NCBI RefSeq assembly: GCF_023821985.2
Contig: NZ_CP098805.1
Location: 1,364,001 to 1,428,000, forward strand
From: Dyadobacter chenhuakuii
Lineage (GTDB): Bacteria > Bacteroidota > Bacteroidia > Cytophagales > Spirosomataceae
Length of the DNA stretch: 64,000 nt
Reading direction: 5' to 3'
In this document: one piece after another, positions 26,418 through 36,007 of the stretch
How positions within the stretch are numbered: the stretch's first letter is position 1
How the letters are laid out: the number at the start of each line of letters is the position of its first letter
Position numbers and translations under genes: made by a program
The notes under the pieces: model-generated
The model's input: only the letters and a program-made list of their open reading frames with translations
Databases searched by the model: none
Told to the model about the DNA's origin: nothing

Positions 26418-26502
26418 CGACAATGTCGCACTAAGCAAAGCCAAAGCCAATGTCAGACTGAGCGGAGCCGAAGTACGCTCAGTCTGACATTGGCTTTGGC
26501 TT
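26418..26502. repeat. Pair of hairpins including a perfect 27-bp inverted repeat
   Basis: Arms 26438-26464 and 26476-26502 are exact reverse complements over 27 bp with an 11-nt loop. The right arm overlaps the last codon region of the next gene. A smaller hairpin, GCGAC-AAT-GTCGC, stands just before it (26418-26430). It lies between convergent genes and may terminate both. Confidence 0.8.
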
Positions 26503-26803
26503 AATAAACTTCCCGGTTCGTCTTGTATTTGGCGAGCCTTTTTTTGGACCGGACGATTTTTGAATGAATCTTATTTTTCTCGTCCGGTGTCACAATGTCA
26601 TCAGCCTGAGCCTTTTCTATTGCTGCCAGGATTACATCCTGTTCGCGCTGTAATTTGGAATATTCAAGCTCGGTTAATTTCTTATTTTTATAGGCTGCCT
26701 TAATTTCCGAATCGAGTTTTTTCAGTTCGGCTTTGAAATTCTGGGCTTGTGCCTGGTGCATGCCGACGAAAAAAGCGAAGATTGCTATTGCGAAAAACCT
26801 CAT
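26501..26803 (-). CDS. Small secreted helical protein
   Basis: A 100-residue protein with a clear signal peptide (ending AQAQ at about residue 21) and a mature part that is almost wholly helical and charged (AELKKLDSEIKAAYKNKKLTELEYSKLQ). It is a likely coiled coil. It contains no Cys and no recognised domain. The stop codon lies inside a long hairpin. Function unknown; a periplasmic structural or chaperone-like role is possible. Confidence 0.65.
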   Translation of the reverse strand: MRFFAIAIFAFFVGMHQAQAQNFKAELKKLDSEIKAAYKNKKLTELEYSKLQREQDVILAAIEKAQADDIVTPDEKNKIHSKIVRSKKRLAKYKTNREVY

Positions 26804-26970
26804 GATTAGTGGTCGTTAGTAGGAATGTTGCGTTTAAATAACATCGTGAATATAAGGGTTAAGGGACTTAATTTAAAAATTGAAATGTGTGAATGGTGGC
26901 TTTTTGAGCAAGTTTCAGGTTGGGTAACCGTAGATTCGAGGCCAATTTTGTATAACAAATTATTAATCCC

Positions 26971-27810
26971 ATGAACCAGGAAAATTATAATTACGACAAA
27001 ATTGCCAAAGCCATCGAGTTCATCGTCGCCAACGCAAAAGAACAGCCTTCATTATTCGAAGTGGCTGAGGAAGTGAGCATTAGTCAATTTCATTTTCAGC
27101 GTGTTTTCACAGAATGGGCAGGTGTGAGCCCTAAAAAATTCCTTCAATTCATCACTGCATCATATCTTAAAGAAAAGATCCGGGAAACATCCAACCTCGT
27201 TGAGCTCGCGGAACAAGCCGGTCTTTCCAGCCAGAGCCGGGTTTACGACCATTTCATCAGCATTGAAGCGGTGACTCCACAGGAATTCAAAACTTCGGGC
27301 AAGGGGCTGGCCATTCGTTACGGCATTCACCCTACACCGTTTGGCGATTGTTTTATCGCAGTAACGGACCGCGGAATCTGCGCAATGGCGTTCGTAGATG
27401 AGGCTAGCCGCGAAGCGGAACTGATCGCATTGGCCAAAAAGTGGCACTATGCCAACATTCAGCATGACCAGGATTCTACAAAAAGTTTTATTGACCGTAT
27501 CTTCCAACCGGCAACGGGGTCGCTGGAAAAGCTGCCCGTGCTGATTCAGGGGACCAACTTTCAGCTTAAAGTCTGGGAAGCTTTATTGAGCATTCCCAAA
27601 GGCGCGGTGACCACGTACCAACAGATCGCCCAAAGTATCGGCCATCCGGCAGCAGTGAGGGCGGTAGGAACCGCAGTCGGCGACAACCCGATCGCTTACC
27701 TGATTCCCTGCCATCGCGTGATCCGCAAGGAGGGAATGCTGGGAGAATACCGTTGGGGCAGCCTTCGCAAGAAGGCATTGATCGGGTGGGAGGCGGCGCG
27801 CTCAGCATAA
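26971..27810 (+). CDS. AraC-type HTH fused to O6-methylguanine-DNA methyltransferase (Ada-like)
   Basis: A 279-residue two-domain protein. Residues about 10-100 are an AraC-type DNA-binding domain (SLFEVAEEVSISQFHFQRVF, then a second HTH). Residues about 110-275 are a methyltransferase with the active-site PCHRV motif, Cys at 247. It lacks the N-terminal Cys4 zinc domain of E. coli Ada that senses methylphosphotriesters. The alkyl group is transferred irreversibly to the active-site Cys. The missing sensor domain implies regulation, if any, differs from classical Ada. Start chosen at the ATG after an AT-rich leader. Confidence 0.92.
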   Translation: MNQENYNYDKIAKAIEFIVANAKEQPSLFEVAEEVSISQFHFQRVFTEWAGVSPKKFLQFITASYLKEKIRETSNLVELAEQAGLSSQSRVYDHFISIEAVTPQEFKTSGKGLAIRYGIHPTPFGDCFIAVTDRGICAMAFVDEASREAELIALAKKWHYANIQHDQDSTKSFIDRIFQPATGSLEKLPVLIQGTNFQLKVWEALLSIPKGAVTTYQQIAQSIGHPAAVRAVGTAVGDNPIAYLIPCHRVIRKEGMLGEYRWGSLRKKALIGWEAARSA

Positions 27811-28024
27811 CGGATCATCGTTGACGCCAAATTTCCCAGGAAAATGGCCTGCTGAGGAATAATTTGCACAGCAATTATTGTAAGTGGAATAGCATAATTG
27901 TGATTTGCCAATGTTGTAAGGCATTGTCTGCTAAGCATTCACGCTTATTCGCAATGAGATTTTTCTGATATGGACTGATATTCGTAATGTCCTTCGCATT
28001 AACAATCAGTAATCTATATCAGTT

Positions 28025-28630
28025 ATGAAAAAGCAATTATTTCGTTCGTTGGCTGTGGCGGCATTTTTCCTGACCATCAGCTCTGTTAGTTATGCCCAGT
28101 TCTCACTTGGACTGCAAGGCGGACTTGCCAAATCCAATGTGGAAGACTCCAAAACCGTTGCTGGTGGTGGGGTGAACCTTCGTGTTTTTACTTCGCCCAA
28201 CTTTGCGTTTGGTGTTGCAGGTAAAATTTACGCAGATGGAAGCGATTATACGGTGGCAGGGCAAACGCTCAGCTCAACGGGCCGGTTGATGCCGGTAACC
28301 GGAACGATTGACTACTTTTTTACAGAAGGCGTGATCAGGCCATATGTTGGCGGTGATGCCGGTATTTACTTCTCAAAATACGACGCCAAGTTCAACGGAA
28401 ATACAATCGTTGAATCTTCAAAACACAGCAACTTCGGTGCCGCGCCGCGCGCAGGTTTGATTTTTGCTTTCGGCAACGTCGGTATTCAGGTTGAAGGAAT
28501 TTACCATTTCGTTTTTGGTAATAAAAACCACGGATCAACAACGGGATCGGCTAATAACATTGATTTCGAATCGACTTCCAATTTCGGTGGGGTTAATGTG
28601 GGTGTGATCTTCGGATTGGGTGGACAGTAA
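28025..28630 (+). CDS. Outer membrane beta-barrel protein (OmpX/OMP_b-brl type)
   Basis: A 201-residue exported protein with a signal peptide (residues 1-24, SVSYAQ). Alternating hydrophobic strands follow, typical of an 8-stranded barrel (FSLGLQGGLAKSNV, NLRVFTSPNFAFGVAGK, VNVGVIFGLGGQ). The last residues form a C-terminal beta-signal-like strand. No functional motif is visible. A perfect terminator follows. Proteins of this kind are abundant Bacteroidota porin-like or adhesin-like barrels. Confidence 0.8.
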   Translation: MKKQLFRSLAVAAFFLTISSVSYAQFSLGLQGGLAKSNVEDSKTVAGGGVNLRVFTSPNFAFGVAGKIYADGSDYTVAGQTLSSTGRLMPVTGTIDYFFTEGVIRPYVGGDAGIYFSKYDAKFNGNTIVESSKHSNFGAAPRAGLIFAFGNVGIQVEGIYHFVFGNKNHGSTTGSANNIDFESTSNFGGVNVGVIFGLGGQ

Positions 28631-28655
28631 TTTCCTAATCAATCGAATAAGTTGC

Positions 28656-28684
28656 AAAACGCGCTCACTGAGCGCGTTTTTTTG
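28656..28684 (+). terminator. Rho-independent terminator
   Basis: Perfect 12-bp stem AAAACGCGCTCA / TGAGCGCGTTTT with a single-base spacer, then more T residues. Confidence 0.9.
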
Positions 28685-28718
28685 TTACTGATTAAATCTG
28701 CGGCTAACTTGCCGGCCT

Positions 28719-29609
28719 ATGCCAGTCCCGTCATCACCGATCATCACGCAATCTTTCAGCGAACAAGTCTGCAAATGGCTGAATAAAATGCATTTGCGGT
28801 ATGAGATAAATCTGGAAACAGCATTTGCGACACATATTGAGATCAGGAATGACAACGGGCGGTTGCTAAGCCTTGTGCTCGTTAATCTCGAAGATTGGCA
28901 AAAAAGCGGCTCCCCCGACAATTGGCAGCTTGAATTTTGTGACTTGATAAATAGGCGGAAAACCGGTGAAAAGAGTGTTCTGATCTGGGAGGATTACTGG
29001 CTTACAGAGCCGCAGGTTGTGAAATCCCGGATAAGCGCAATGTTGGGAATTTCTCAGAAAATTGCCGCCCGGCTCACGCAGGTCCGAAGAATTGACCAGG
29101 AAACGGCTTCTCATTTTTTAGAAAAAAATCACCTGAATGCTTCGGTTAGCGCTAAGACCAGATTTGGCTTATTCCTGCCCAAACGTTACTTCCGGATTTT
29201 AAAAAGCGATTTTGAATGTGATCGAGAATCAGAGGAATTGCTTGTAGCGGTTGCAACATTCAGTGCGCCGCGTGTTTTTGCCCGAGAAGATGGTCCGTTC
29301 AGGTCTTTTGAGCTGTTGCGGTTTGCAAGCTTGCTGGGGACAAATATTTCGGGTGGATTGGACAAGCTGCTTATGGCTTTTGTCAGGGAAAAAAATCCGG
29401 ATGACATCATGACCTATGCCGACCGGGAATGGTCGGAAGGGGCTGGTTATGAGAAGATTGGATTTGAAAGAATTTCTGAAACGCAGCCAATGCAATTTTA
29501 TTTATCATCCGAAGATATGACGAGGACTGCAAAGTCAAGTCTGGGCGCCATTGCGATCTGTAATGCTGGCAGCATTAAGTTTGTTAAGACTTATAAATTG
29601 CCCGATTAA
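28719..29609 (+). CDS. Conserved protein of unknown function, abutting miaA
   Basis: A 296-residue protein. The N-terminal half has a segment reminiscent of nuclease-like or phage proteins (DLINRRKTGEKSVLIWEDYWL). The C-terminal half contains FELLRFASLLG...GGLDKLL and the pattern YADREWSEGAGYEKIGF, which I associate with phage-type conserved proteins of GNAT/Mom-like fold. I cannot name the family with certainty. The stop TAA is immediately followed by the miaA ATG (no spacer), so translation is likely coupled, and a link with RNA modification is worth considering. No Cys clusters or signal peptide; cytoplasmic. Confidence 0.65.
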   Translation: MPVPSSPIITQSFSEQVCKWLNKMHLRYEINLETAFATHIEIRNDNGRLLSLVLVNLEDWQKSGSPDNWQLEFCDLINRRKTGEKSVLIWEDYWLTEPQVVKSRISAMLGISQKIAARLTQVRRIDQETASHFLEKNHLNASVSAKTRFGLFLPKRYFRILKSDFECDRESEELLVAVATFSAPRVFAREDGPFRSFELLRFASLLGTNISGGLDKLLMAFVREKNPDDIMTYADREWSEGAGYEKIGFERISETQPMQFYLSSEDMTRTAKSSLGAIAICNAGSIKFVKTYKLPD

Positions 29610-30563
29610 ATGTCTGAAAACCAAACCGCCGTTCCGCTGCTCGTGATATTGGGGCCAACTGCTTCCGGCAAAACACATTTGTCCGTGAAAGTTGCCGCTA
29701 TGTTGCGTGGTGAAGTAATCAGCGCGGATTCCAGGCAGGTTTACAAGGATATGGACATAGGAACCGGAAAGGATCTTGCTGAATATCAGCTGAATGGTGA
29801 AGAAATCCCCTATCATTTGATCGACATTATGGATGCTGGCGAGCAGTATAATGTCAATGCGTTTCAAAAGGATTTTGAAACGGCATATGAAACGGTTCTT
29901 TCCAACGGCCATGTGCCAATCCTATGCGGCGGAACTGGTTTTTACATACTGTCGTTGCTCAAAGGTCATGCATATGCCTCCATTCCGGTGAATGAGGCAC
30001 TCCGGACAGAATTGGAAGCATTGCCGAAAGAACTGCTACTAGCACGATTTGAGCATTATAAAACTGCTTATCAGCAACTTGCGGACACTTCGACCAGAAA
30101 GCGATTGATCCGGGCCATTGAAATATCCGAGTTTCTGACGCATAACCATGCTGAGAAAGCATTTACAGAGAAGCCTGCTTATGGTTACATTGTTTTTGGT
30201 TTAAATCCTCCGGTGGAAATCAGGCGGGATCGAATCTCTAAAAGATTGCGGACGAGGTTGGAGCATGGTTTGATTGAAGAGGTTAAGGCATTGCTGGAAC
30301 GAGGCTTAACAGCAGAGCAGCTGATCTATTATGGATTGGAATACAAATGGATCACATTATATCTGACCGGCGAACTGCAATACGAGGAAATGGTGGTGCG
30401 CCTGGAAACGGAGATCCACCGTTTTGCAAAGCGACAGATGACTTTTTTCAGGAAGATGGAAAAAGACGGCATTAATATCCACTGGCTTGATAGTGAACGC
30501 AGTGCGGACGAGCAGGCAGCAACCGTAGCTTCGCTTTATCAGCAATATTCAGCATTGAAATAA
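29610..30563 (+). CDS. miaA: tRNA dimethylallyltransferase
   Basis: A 317-residue enzyme that adds dimethylallyl to A37 of tRNAs reading UNN codons. Walker A GPTASGKT is at residues 13-20, SADSRQVYKDMDIGTGK follows, and the GGTGFYI motif is near 110. The region with KRLIRAIEI and the C-terminal RQMTFFRK are also typical. Length is normal (about 300). It begins right at the stop of the upstream unknown gene. Confidence 0.97.
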   Translation: MSENQTAVPLLVILGPTASGKTHLSVKVAAMLRGEVISADSRQVYKDMDIGTGKDLAEYQLNGEEIPYHLIDIMDAGEQYNVNAFQKDFETAYETVLSNGHVPILCGGTGFYILSLLKGHAYASIPVNEALRTELEALPKELLLARFEHYKTAYQQLADTSTRKRLIRAIEISEFLTHNHAEKAFTEKPAYGYIVFGLNPPVEIRRDRISKRLRTRLEHGLIEEVKALLERGLTAEQLIYYGLEYKWITLYLTGELQYEEMVVRLETEIHRFAKRQMTFFRKMEKDGINIHWLDSERSADEQAATVASLYQQYSALK

Positions 30564-30594
30564 GAGTAGTTTACCCTAAAAGACGTCATATAAA

Positions 30595-31053
30595 ATGAAT
30601 AAGAAAGTGAGCAGCCTTTTGCTGCTGTTGGTCCTGAGCGTAACCGATGCCTACTTGCTTGCACATCCCAACCTGATCGGAAAGCTCGGTGTGATGGTTT
30701 ATAAGCACGTTTACATCCGGAATTTTCCGAGGGCTTTGCTGACGGTTCTGCTCGTTGTGGGCATTTCGCTGGCTCTTTGTGAATTGATAAGAAGGTTTGC
30801 AGACCGGAAGCCGGCTACCATTTATTACAGCTGGTTATTGGGCATTGCGGTGTTTTGGTTTGGTTACGTTTATCTCACGTTCTCAACCTTTTCCTATCGC
30901 ATTACAGGCAAAGCATTTATCTATGGCGCTCACCTGCTGCCGGTTATTCTGGCCGGGTTGTTCGGGCGTTACCTGATCAAGCAGATACTGAGCAAGCCCA
31001 GGTATGTAGAGACGGATCCGACTCTGAAATGGACAAAGGATAAGGAAGCTTGA
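30595..31053 (+). CDS. Four-helix membrane protein of unknown function
   Basis: A 152-residue protein with a hydrophobic N-terminus (LLLLLVLSVTDAYLLAHP) and three further membrane helices (ALLTVLLVVGISLALCEL, YSWLLGIAVFWFGYVYL, HLLPVILAGLFGRYLI). The tail is soluble and charged. It lies 31 bp after miaA and could be cotranscribed. No family motif recognised. Confidence 0.65.
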   Translation: MNKKVSSLLLLLVLSVTDAYLLAHPNLIGKLGVMVYKHVYIRNFPRALLTVLLVVGISLALCELIRRFADRKPATIYYSWLLGIAVFWFGYVYLTFSTFSYRITGKAFIYGAHLLPVILAGLFGRYLIKQILSKPRYVETDPTLKWTKDKEA

Positions 31054-31363
31054 CGGCTGCGAATTGCATTATTTTCGCCTATATATGTCTTCAATAGAAT
31101 AATATCATATTTACTTTAAATTGTGAAATATTATTGCCCCAGTCCCGATTTTGCACAAATAAAACATGGATAATAATAGAAAGTACACAGTTTTTTAGGA
31201 TATTGCGGCTTGTGTCGGATCAGGAAATGGTTACTCTTGCGTTCAATTAACACAAAATTAATTTGTTGGATAAGTAAATCAGGAGCACGGAAAATCTTTG
31301 GATTGAATTGACCCGATTTACCTATATCTTGTCATTAACCTTTTTAATTTTATTCCCATTAAT
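31054..31363. other. Long leader before citrate synthase
   Basis: About 310 bp with no credible open frame on either strand. The sequence is AT-rich and probably holds the gltA promoter. TATATCTTG at about 31323-31331 resembles a degenerate -7 box, but the match to the Bacteroidota consensus is imperfect. No conserved RNA fold recognised. Confidence 0.4.
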
Positions 31364-32647
31364 ATGTCCCAAATAGCTGAATTAACCCTTGAAGGTAAGA
31401 AGTACGAGTTCCCCATTATAGAAGGAAGTGAACAGGAGAAAGCGATAGATATTGCCAAATTACGTGACCAGACAGGGTATATTACAATTGATGCAGGTTA
31501 TAAAAATACAGGTGCAACAAAAAGCGCTATAACGTTTCTGGATGGAGAAGAAGGGATACTAAATTACAGGGGTTATTCGATAGAGGATCTGGCTGAAAAG
31601 TCGTCATTTCTGGAGGTGGCTTACCTGCTTATTTACGGAGAGCTTCCTACGGCGAAGGAGTTTGAGGAATTCGAGCACGCGATCAGGACGCACACCCTCG
31701 TGAATGAGGATATGCGCAAGATATTTGAAGGATTTCCGGTAAATGCGCATCCTATGGGCGTACTTTCGTCGCTGGTGAGCGCGATGAGTGCTTTTTATCC
31801 TGAAACTTTTGATACCAATTCAGAAGAGATCACCCAGCTGCATATTATTCGTTTGCTGTCTAAATTGCCGACGATAGCAACCTGGTCTTACAAAAAATCG
31901 CAGGGTCATCCGGTGAATTATCCGCAGAATGACCTGGATTATTGTTCCAATTTCCTGAATATGATGTTTTCGCTGCCCGTAGCGAAATACAATGTGGATC
32001 CCGTTGTTTCGGCAGCGTTGAACAAATTGCTGATCCTGCACGCAGACCATGAGCAAAACTGCTCTACGTCGACGGTTAGGCTGGTTGGTTCTTCGCATGC
32101 GAACATTTATTCTTCTATATCTTCCGGTATCAGCGCACTTTGGGGCCCGCTTCACGGTGGTGCAAATCAGGAAGTAATTGAAATGCTGGAAGCCATTAAA
32201 AACGATGGCGGTGACGTGCAGAAATACATCAATATGGCCAAAGACAAATCGAGCGGCTTCCGTTTGTTTGGTTTTGGACACCGGGTTTACAAAAACTTCG
32301 ACCCGCGCGCACGCATTATCAAGAAAGCAGCGGATGATGTTTTGAATAAATTGGGCATCAATGATCCGGTTCTGGAAATTGCTCAGAAACTGGAAAAAGC
32401 GGCTTTGGAGGATGAGTATTTCGTATCAAGAAAACTTTATCCAAACGTCGATTTCTATTCGGGTATCATTTATCGTGCATTGGGCATTCCTACGAATATG
32501 TTCACAGTAATGTTCGCTATCGGCCGTCTTCCGGGATGGATAGCGCAGTGGAAAGAAATGCGTGCGAACAAAGAGCCGATCGGCCGTCCGCGTCAGATCT
32601 ACACAGGCGCTCCGAAAAGGGATTTTGTTCCGATGAACGAACGCTGA
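31364..32647 (+). CDS. gltA: Citrate synthase
   Basis: A 427-residue type II (hexameric-type) citrate synthase. It condenses acetyl-CoA with oxaloacetate in the TCA cycle. Catalytic motifs: a His in the region LILHADHEQNCSTS, WGPLHGGANQEV, GFGHRVYKN and a terminal catalytic Asp in PNVDFYSGI. The N-terminal strands (ELTLEGKKYEFPIIEGSE) are those of the NADH-regulated Gram-negative form. Length is normal. It is monocistronic, with a long leader. Confidence 0.97.
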   Translation: MSQIAELTLEGKKYEFPIIEGSEQEKAIDIAKLRDQTGYITIDAGYKNTGATKSAITFLDGEEGILNYRGYSIEDLAEKSSFLEVAYLLIYGELPTAKEFEEFEHAIRTHTLVNEDMRKIFEGFPVNAHPMGVLSSLVSAMSAFYPETFDTNSEEITQLHIIRLLSKLPTIATWSYKKSQGHPVNYPQNDLDYCSNFLNMMFSLPVAKYNVDPVVSAALNKLLILHADHEQNCSTSTVRLVGSSHANIYSSISSGISALWGPLHGGANQEVIEMLEAIKNDGGDVQKYINMAKDKSSGFRLFGFGHRVYKNFDPRARIIKKAADDVLNKLGINDPVLEIAQKLEKAALEDEYFVSRKLYPNVDFYSGIIYRALGIPTNMFTVMFAIGRLPGWIAQWKEMRANKEPIGRPRQIYTGAPKRDFVPMNER

Positions 32648-32723
32648 TCAATTTAGAAATAACACTTTCAATATCAAGAGATTGCTTGTAAATAGCAGTC
32701 TCTTTTTTGTTAAATAAAATACA

Positions 32724-33329
32724 ATGCTGATAAAACAAAAACACCTCGAAGGCATCATGTCCGGAAACGTTTCCCTTGCTTTCCGCAAATGGAAAAAGCT
32801 TTCGATCAGGAAAGGCAGCCTGCTCCAGACGAGCATTGGGGTAGTGAAGATTACGGACCTTGCAGAAACTGAACTATCCAAAATAACGGATGAGGATGCC
32901 AGGCTTGCCGGTTATGAAAACGCACAAGCGGTAACGAGCGAACTCGAAAAAGTCACGAACGGCGCCATTTACCGGATCGAACTTGGCTACGAAAGCCCTG
33001 ATCCGCGCATTGGTCAGAGAGAACAAAAGGAAATTACGAACGAAGAGCTGGAAGCACTGAAAGAAAAGCTCCTTAACCTGGACAAGTTCAGCAACCAGGG
33101 AAAATGGACGACCAAAGTGTTAAAAGCGATTCAGGATAATCCAAAACTACCGGCAGTTGCGCTGGCAGCAAAGGTGAACAAGGAAAAGGAATGGTTAAAG
33201 ACCAATGTCAGAAAACTAAAAAACCTGGGTCTGACGATTAGTCACGAACCAGGTTATACGCTGTCGCCGCTCGGCGAATATGTTTTGAAATCACTTCCTG
33301 AAAAGCCTCAGAAAGGATCAGGGATATAA
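32724..33329 (+). CDS. ASCH-like domain protein with winged-helix C-terminus
   Basis: A 201-residue protein. Residues about 1-95 look like an ASCH/PUA-related domain (IMSGNVSLAFRKWKKLSIRKGSLLQTSIGVVKI). Residues 110-190 resemble a winged helix (AVALAAKVNKEKEWLKTNVRKLKNLGLTIS, then YTLSPLGEYVLKSL). An ASCH-wHTH combination suggests RNA binding or transcript regulation, which is inference. Its 3' end overlaps the convergent pdxH by 12 bp. Confidence 0.6.
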   Translation: MLIKQKHLEGIMSGNVSLAFRKWKKLSIRKGSLLQTSIGVVKITDLAETELSKITDEDARLAGYENAQAVTSELEKVTNGAIYRIELGYESPDPRIGQREQKEITNEELEALKEKLLNLDKFSNQGKWTTKVLKAIQDNPKLPAVALAAKVNKEKEWLKTNVRKLKNLGLTISHEPGYTLSPLGEYVLKSLPEKPQKGSGI

Positions 33330-33959
33330 TCTCTCGATTTCCCAGCTGCCTTCATCCGTTTTTTTATAAACAAGCCGGTCGTGAAGGCGGCTGCTCCGTC
33401 CCTGCCAGAATTCGAAGTAATGCGGGATCACCCGGTAACCGCCCCAATGTGGCGGGCGCGGCACCTCGGCACCTTCGAATTTTTGTTCCAAAAGTAGTGT
33501 CCGTTCTTCCAGCTCAGCGCGGCTTGCCAGATGCTCGCTTTGTGTGGATGCCCACGCGCCGATCTGGCTGCCGCGCGGCCGCACGGCAAAGTATTCGGCT
33601 GATTCCTGATGCGTCGTTTTCTCAACCTTTCCTTCGATCCGGACCTGCCTTTCCAGCTCTTTCCAGAAAAACGTAACCGCCACAAACGGGTCCGATTCCA
33701 TTTCCTTTGCTTTTTTGCTTTCGTAGTTCGTGAAGAATGTAAAACCGGCCTGATCCAGGTCTTTCAGAAGCACAACTCTTGCCGAGGGACGACCGTCTGA
33801 AACCGTGCTGAGGACCATTGCATTGGGCTCCACAACGCCTGCTGAAAGTGCTTCGTCAAACCATAATTTAAACTGTGTGAAGGGATTAGGGTCCAAATCC
33901 TGTTCATCTAAACCCTTCAAATTATAATCCTGTCGTAATTTGGCAATATTATGGTCCAT
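33318..33959 (-). CDS. pdxH: Pyridoxine/pyridoxamine 5'-phosphate oxidase
   Basis: A 213-residue FMN enzyme of the B6 salvage and synthesis pathway. Visible motifs: DPNPFTQFKLWFDEAL near residue 22, the FMN-binding segment RVVLLKDLDQAGFTFFTNYESKKAKEM, VAVTFFWKELERQVRIEG, and the classical C-terminus RLHDRLVY...WEIERLYP. The length matches the family. Coexpression partners are not visible; it converges with the ASCH gene. Confidence 0.96.
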   Translation of the reverse strand: MDHNIAKLRQDYNLKGLDEQDLDPNPFTQFKLWFDEALSAGVVEPNAMVLSTVSDGRPSARVVLLKDLDQAGFTFFTNYESKKAKEMESDPFVAVTFFWKELERQVRIEGKVEKTTHQESAEYFAVRPRGSQIGAWASTQSEHLASRAELEERTLLLEQKFEGAEVPRPPHWGGYRVIPHYFEFWQGRSSRLHDRLVYKKTDEGSWEIERLYP

Positions 33960-34065
33960 TGGATGCTAATATGTTCAATGTTAAGAACCCAAAAGTAGCC
34001 ATTTCAGAGGAAAGATTATTAGATTTGTAATCCATAAGAGACGTACGTACGAAACCAGAATCACG

Positions 34066-35970
34066 ATGGCACAAGAACAACAAGAAAGGGTCAAAAGCGA
34101 TGAGCAGGAAGACCTGACACAAAAGACTATCGACACCCTTGAAATTGATCTTAACAATGAGTTGACGGAAGAACATGAGGAGGAAGTGCCAGACGTGGAT
34201 TACAGCCAGTTGTCTAAGGAACAGCTTGTAAATATTTTGGAAAATGAGTTGGCGTCTATCAATGCGGAAGGTTCAAAACCAGCTGCATTGAAAAAAGCGG
34301 AATCCGTTGCGAGAGAAATCCGTCCGGTCCTTGATTCGATCAAACAAAAGGAGAAAGAAACGGCCCTGGCAGCATTTGTTGCAGAAAATGGCGGTGAAGA
34401 GGGGTTTGAATACAAATATGACGCGGAAACCCAGAAAATAGATGCTTTGAGCCGCGAGATCCGGGGTTTAAAAAACAGCTACTATCAAGGGCAGGAAAAA
34501 GAAAAAGAGAAGAATTTTAATGTAAAAACGGCTCTGCTGCAACGTCTGCGTACATTATTAGAAGACGAAGGCAGCAAAGAAACCGATGCTTCCGGGTTGA
34601 AATCGAGCTGGGAGGAATTTAAGAAGATCCAGGAAGAATGGAAACTGGCCGGTAACATTGCTTCTCCGCACAACGGAACGCTCTGGGCAACCTATAACGC
34701 GCTGATCGATCGTTATTTCAGTAACCGGAACATTTACTTCGAGCTGAAAGAACTGGATCGTCGCCGCAATGCTGAATTGAAAGCAGAGCTTTGCGAAAAG
34801 GTGGAGGAATTGGGCAAGTCGCTGGAAACCCGTCCTATGACGCGTGAAATCCTGAACGAGGCCAATCACATTTTTGAAGACTATAAACACCTTGGCCCGG
34901 CACCAAAAGAGGACCAGGAAAAGTTGTGGCAGCGGTTTAAAGAAGCACTGGACGTGCTTTATAATGCGCAACGCGGTCAGTTTGCAGAGCAGAAGAAGTC
35001 GATGCAGGAAAATTACGAGCAGAAGCTTAAAATCTACGAAGCAATAACACCCTTCACGACTTATAATTCGGGCAGCATTAAGGAATGGAATGCCAAGACA
35101 AAGGAGATAATGGCGTTCCAGGATCAGTGGGTTGCGTTGAAAGGCATTATGCCGCGTGAAGAGGGCAAGGATCTGAGCAAGAAATTCTGGGCAGCATTGA
35201 AAACTTTCTTCAATAACAAAGGAGAGTTTTTCCGCCAGCTGGAATCTAAGCGTGAGCAAAACCTGGAATTGAAAAACCAGCTTTGCGCGGAAGCAGAAGC
35301 TATTCTGGAGACGGGTGAGGATAACCCTTCAACGACTCAGAAGATCATTGAGCTGCAAAAGCGCTGGAAAGGGATCGGACAAGTGCCTGAAAAATTCAAA
35401 GACACTATTTACGAGCGTTTCAAAAAGGCCTGTGACGCCTATTTTGATCAGAAACGCGCCAAGAATAAGGAGGTTGAAGAAGAATTTGAAAGCAACCTGA
35501 AAAAGAAAGTCGATCTGATCGAAAGAATCGAGGCGGCTGCCAATAACAAGGACGAGTCAACATTGAACTTGCTAAGTGCGTTCAAGGGCGAGTGGTCGTC
35601 TATTGGTTTTGTTCCTAAAAAGGACATGCAGGCGATTCAGAAACGATACATTGCGGCGATCAACACCTATGTAAGCGCTATCGGCCAGCTGTCGAGCAAG
35701 GAAAAGGAGCAGGCGGTTTTGGAGAGTGAAGTGGAACTGGTAAGGGATGGCGATAGCAGCCGTAACCTTTACAGAAAAGAAAGCGATATCCGACGCAAGA
35801 TTACGCAGCTTGAAAACGACATTGCGCTTTGGCAAAACAATATTGAGTTCTTTGCGAAGTCAAAAACGTCGGACCGGTTGAAAGCAGAATTCGAAAGGAA
35901 GATAAATAGTGCGCTGAGTCAGCTGAATGACTTGAAACACCAACTATCTATCATTCAGGAAGCTATATAA
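34066..35970 (+). CDS. DUF349 repeat coiled-coil protein
   Basis: A 634-residue, very charged protein with about five DUF349 repeats, each marked by a Trp-rich helix pair (SSWEEFKKIQEEWKLAG; FKEALDVLYNAQR; LQKRWKGIGQVPEKFKDTIY; FKGEWSSIGFVPKKDMQAI). An acidic N-terminus and coiled-coil segments bracket the repeats. The cellular role of bacterial DUF349 proteins is not well defined. It lies upstream of tRNA-Thr and is monocistronic. Confidence 0.9.
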   Translation: MAQEQQERVKSDEQEDLTQKTIDTLEIDLNNELTEEHEEEVPDVDYSQLSKEQLVNILENELASINAEGSKPAALKKAESVAREIRPVLDSIKQKEKETALAAFVAENGGEEGFEYKYDAETQKIDALSREIRGLKNSYYQGQEKEKEKNFNVKTALLQRLRTLLEDEGSKETDASGLKSSWEEFKKIQEEWKLAGNIASPHNGTLWATYNALIDRYFSNRNIYFELKELDRRRNAELKAELCEKVEELGKSLETRPMTREILNEANHIFEDYKHLGPAPKEDQEKLWQRFKEALDVLYNAQRGQFAEQKKSMQENYEQKLKIYEAITPFTTYNSGSIKEWNAKTKEIMAFQDQWVALKGIMPREEGKDLSKKFWAALKTFFNNKGEFFRQLESKREQNLELKNQLCAEAEAILETGEDNPSTTQKIIELQKRWKGIGQVPEKFKDTIYERFKKACDAYFDQKRAKNKEVEEEFESNLKKKVDLIERIEAAANNKDESTLNLLSAFKGEWSSIGFVPKKDMQAIQKRYIAAINTYVSAIGQLSSKEKEQAVLESEVELVRDGDSSRNLYRKESDIRRKITQLENDIALWQNNIEFFAKSKTSDRLKAEFERKINSALSQLNDLKHQLSIIQEAI

Positions 35971-36007
35971 TTTTCGAAAAAAAGTTGAAAAATTTTAGCG
36001 CTAAATG

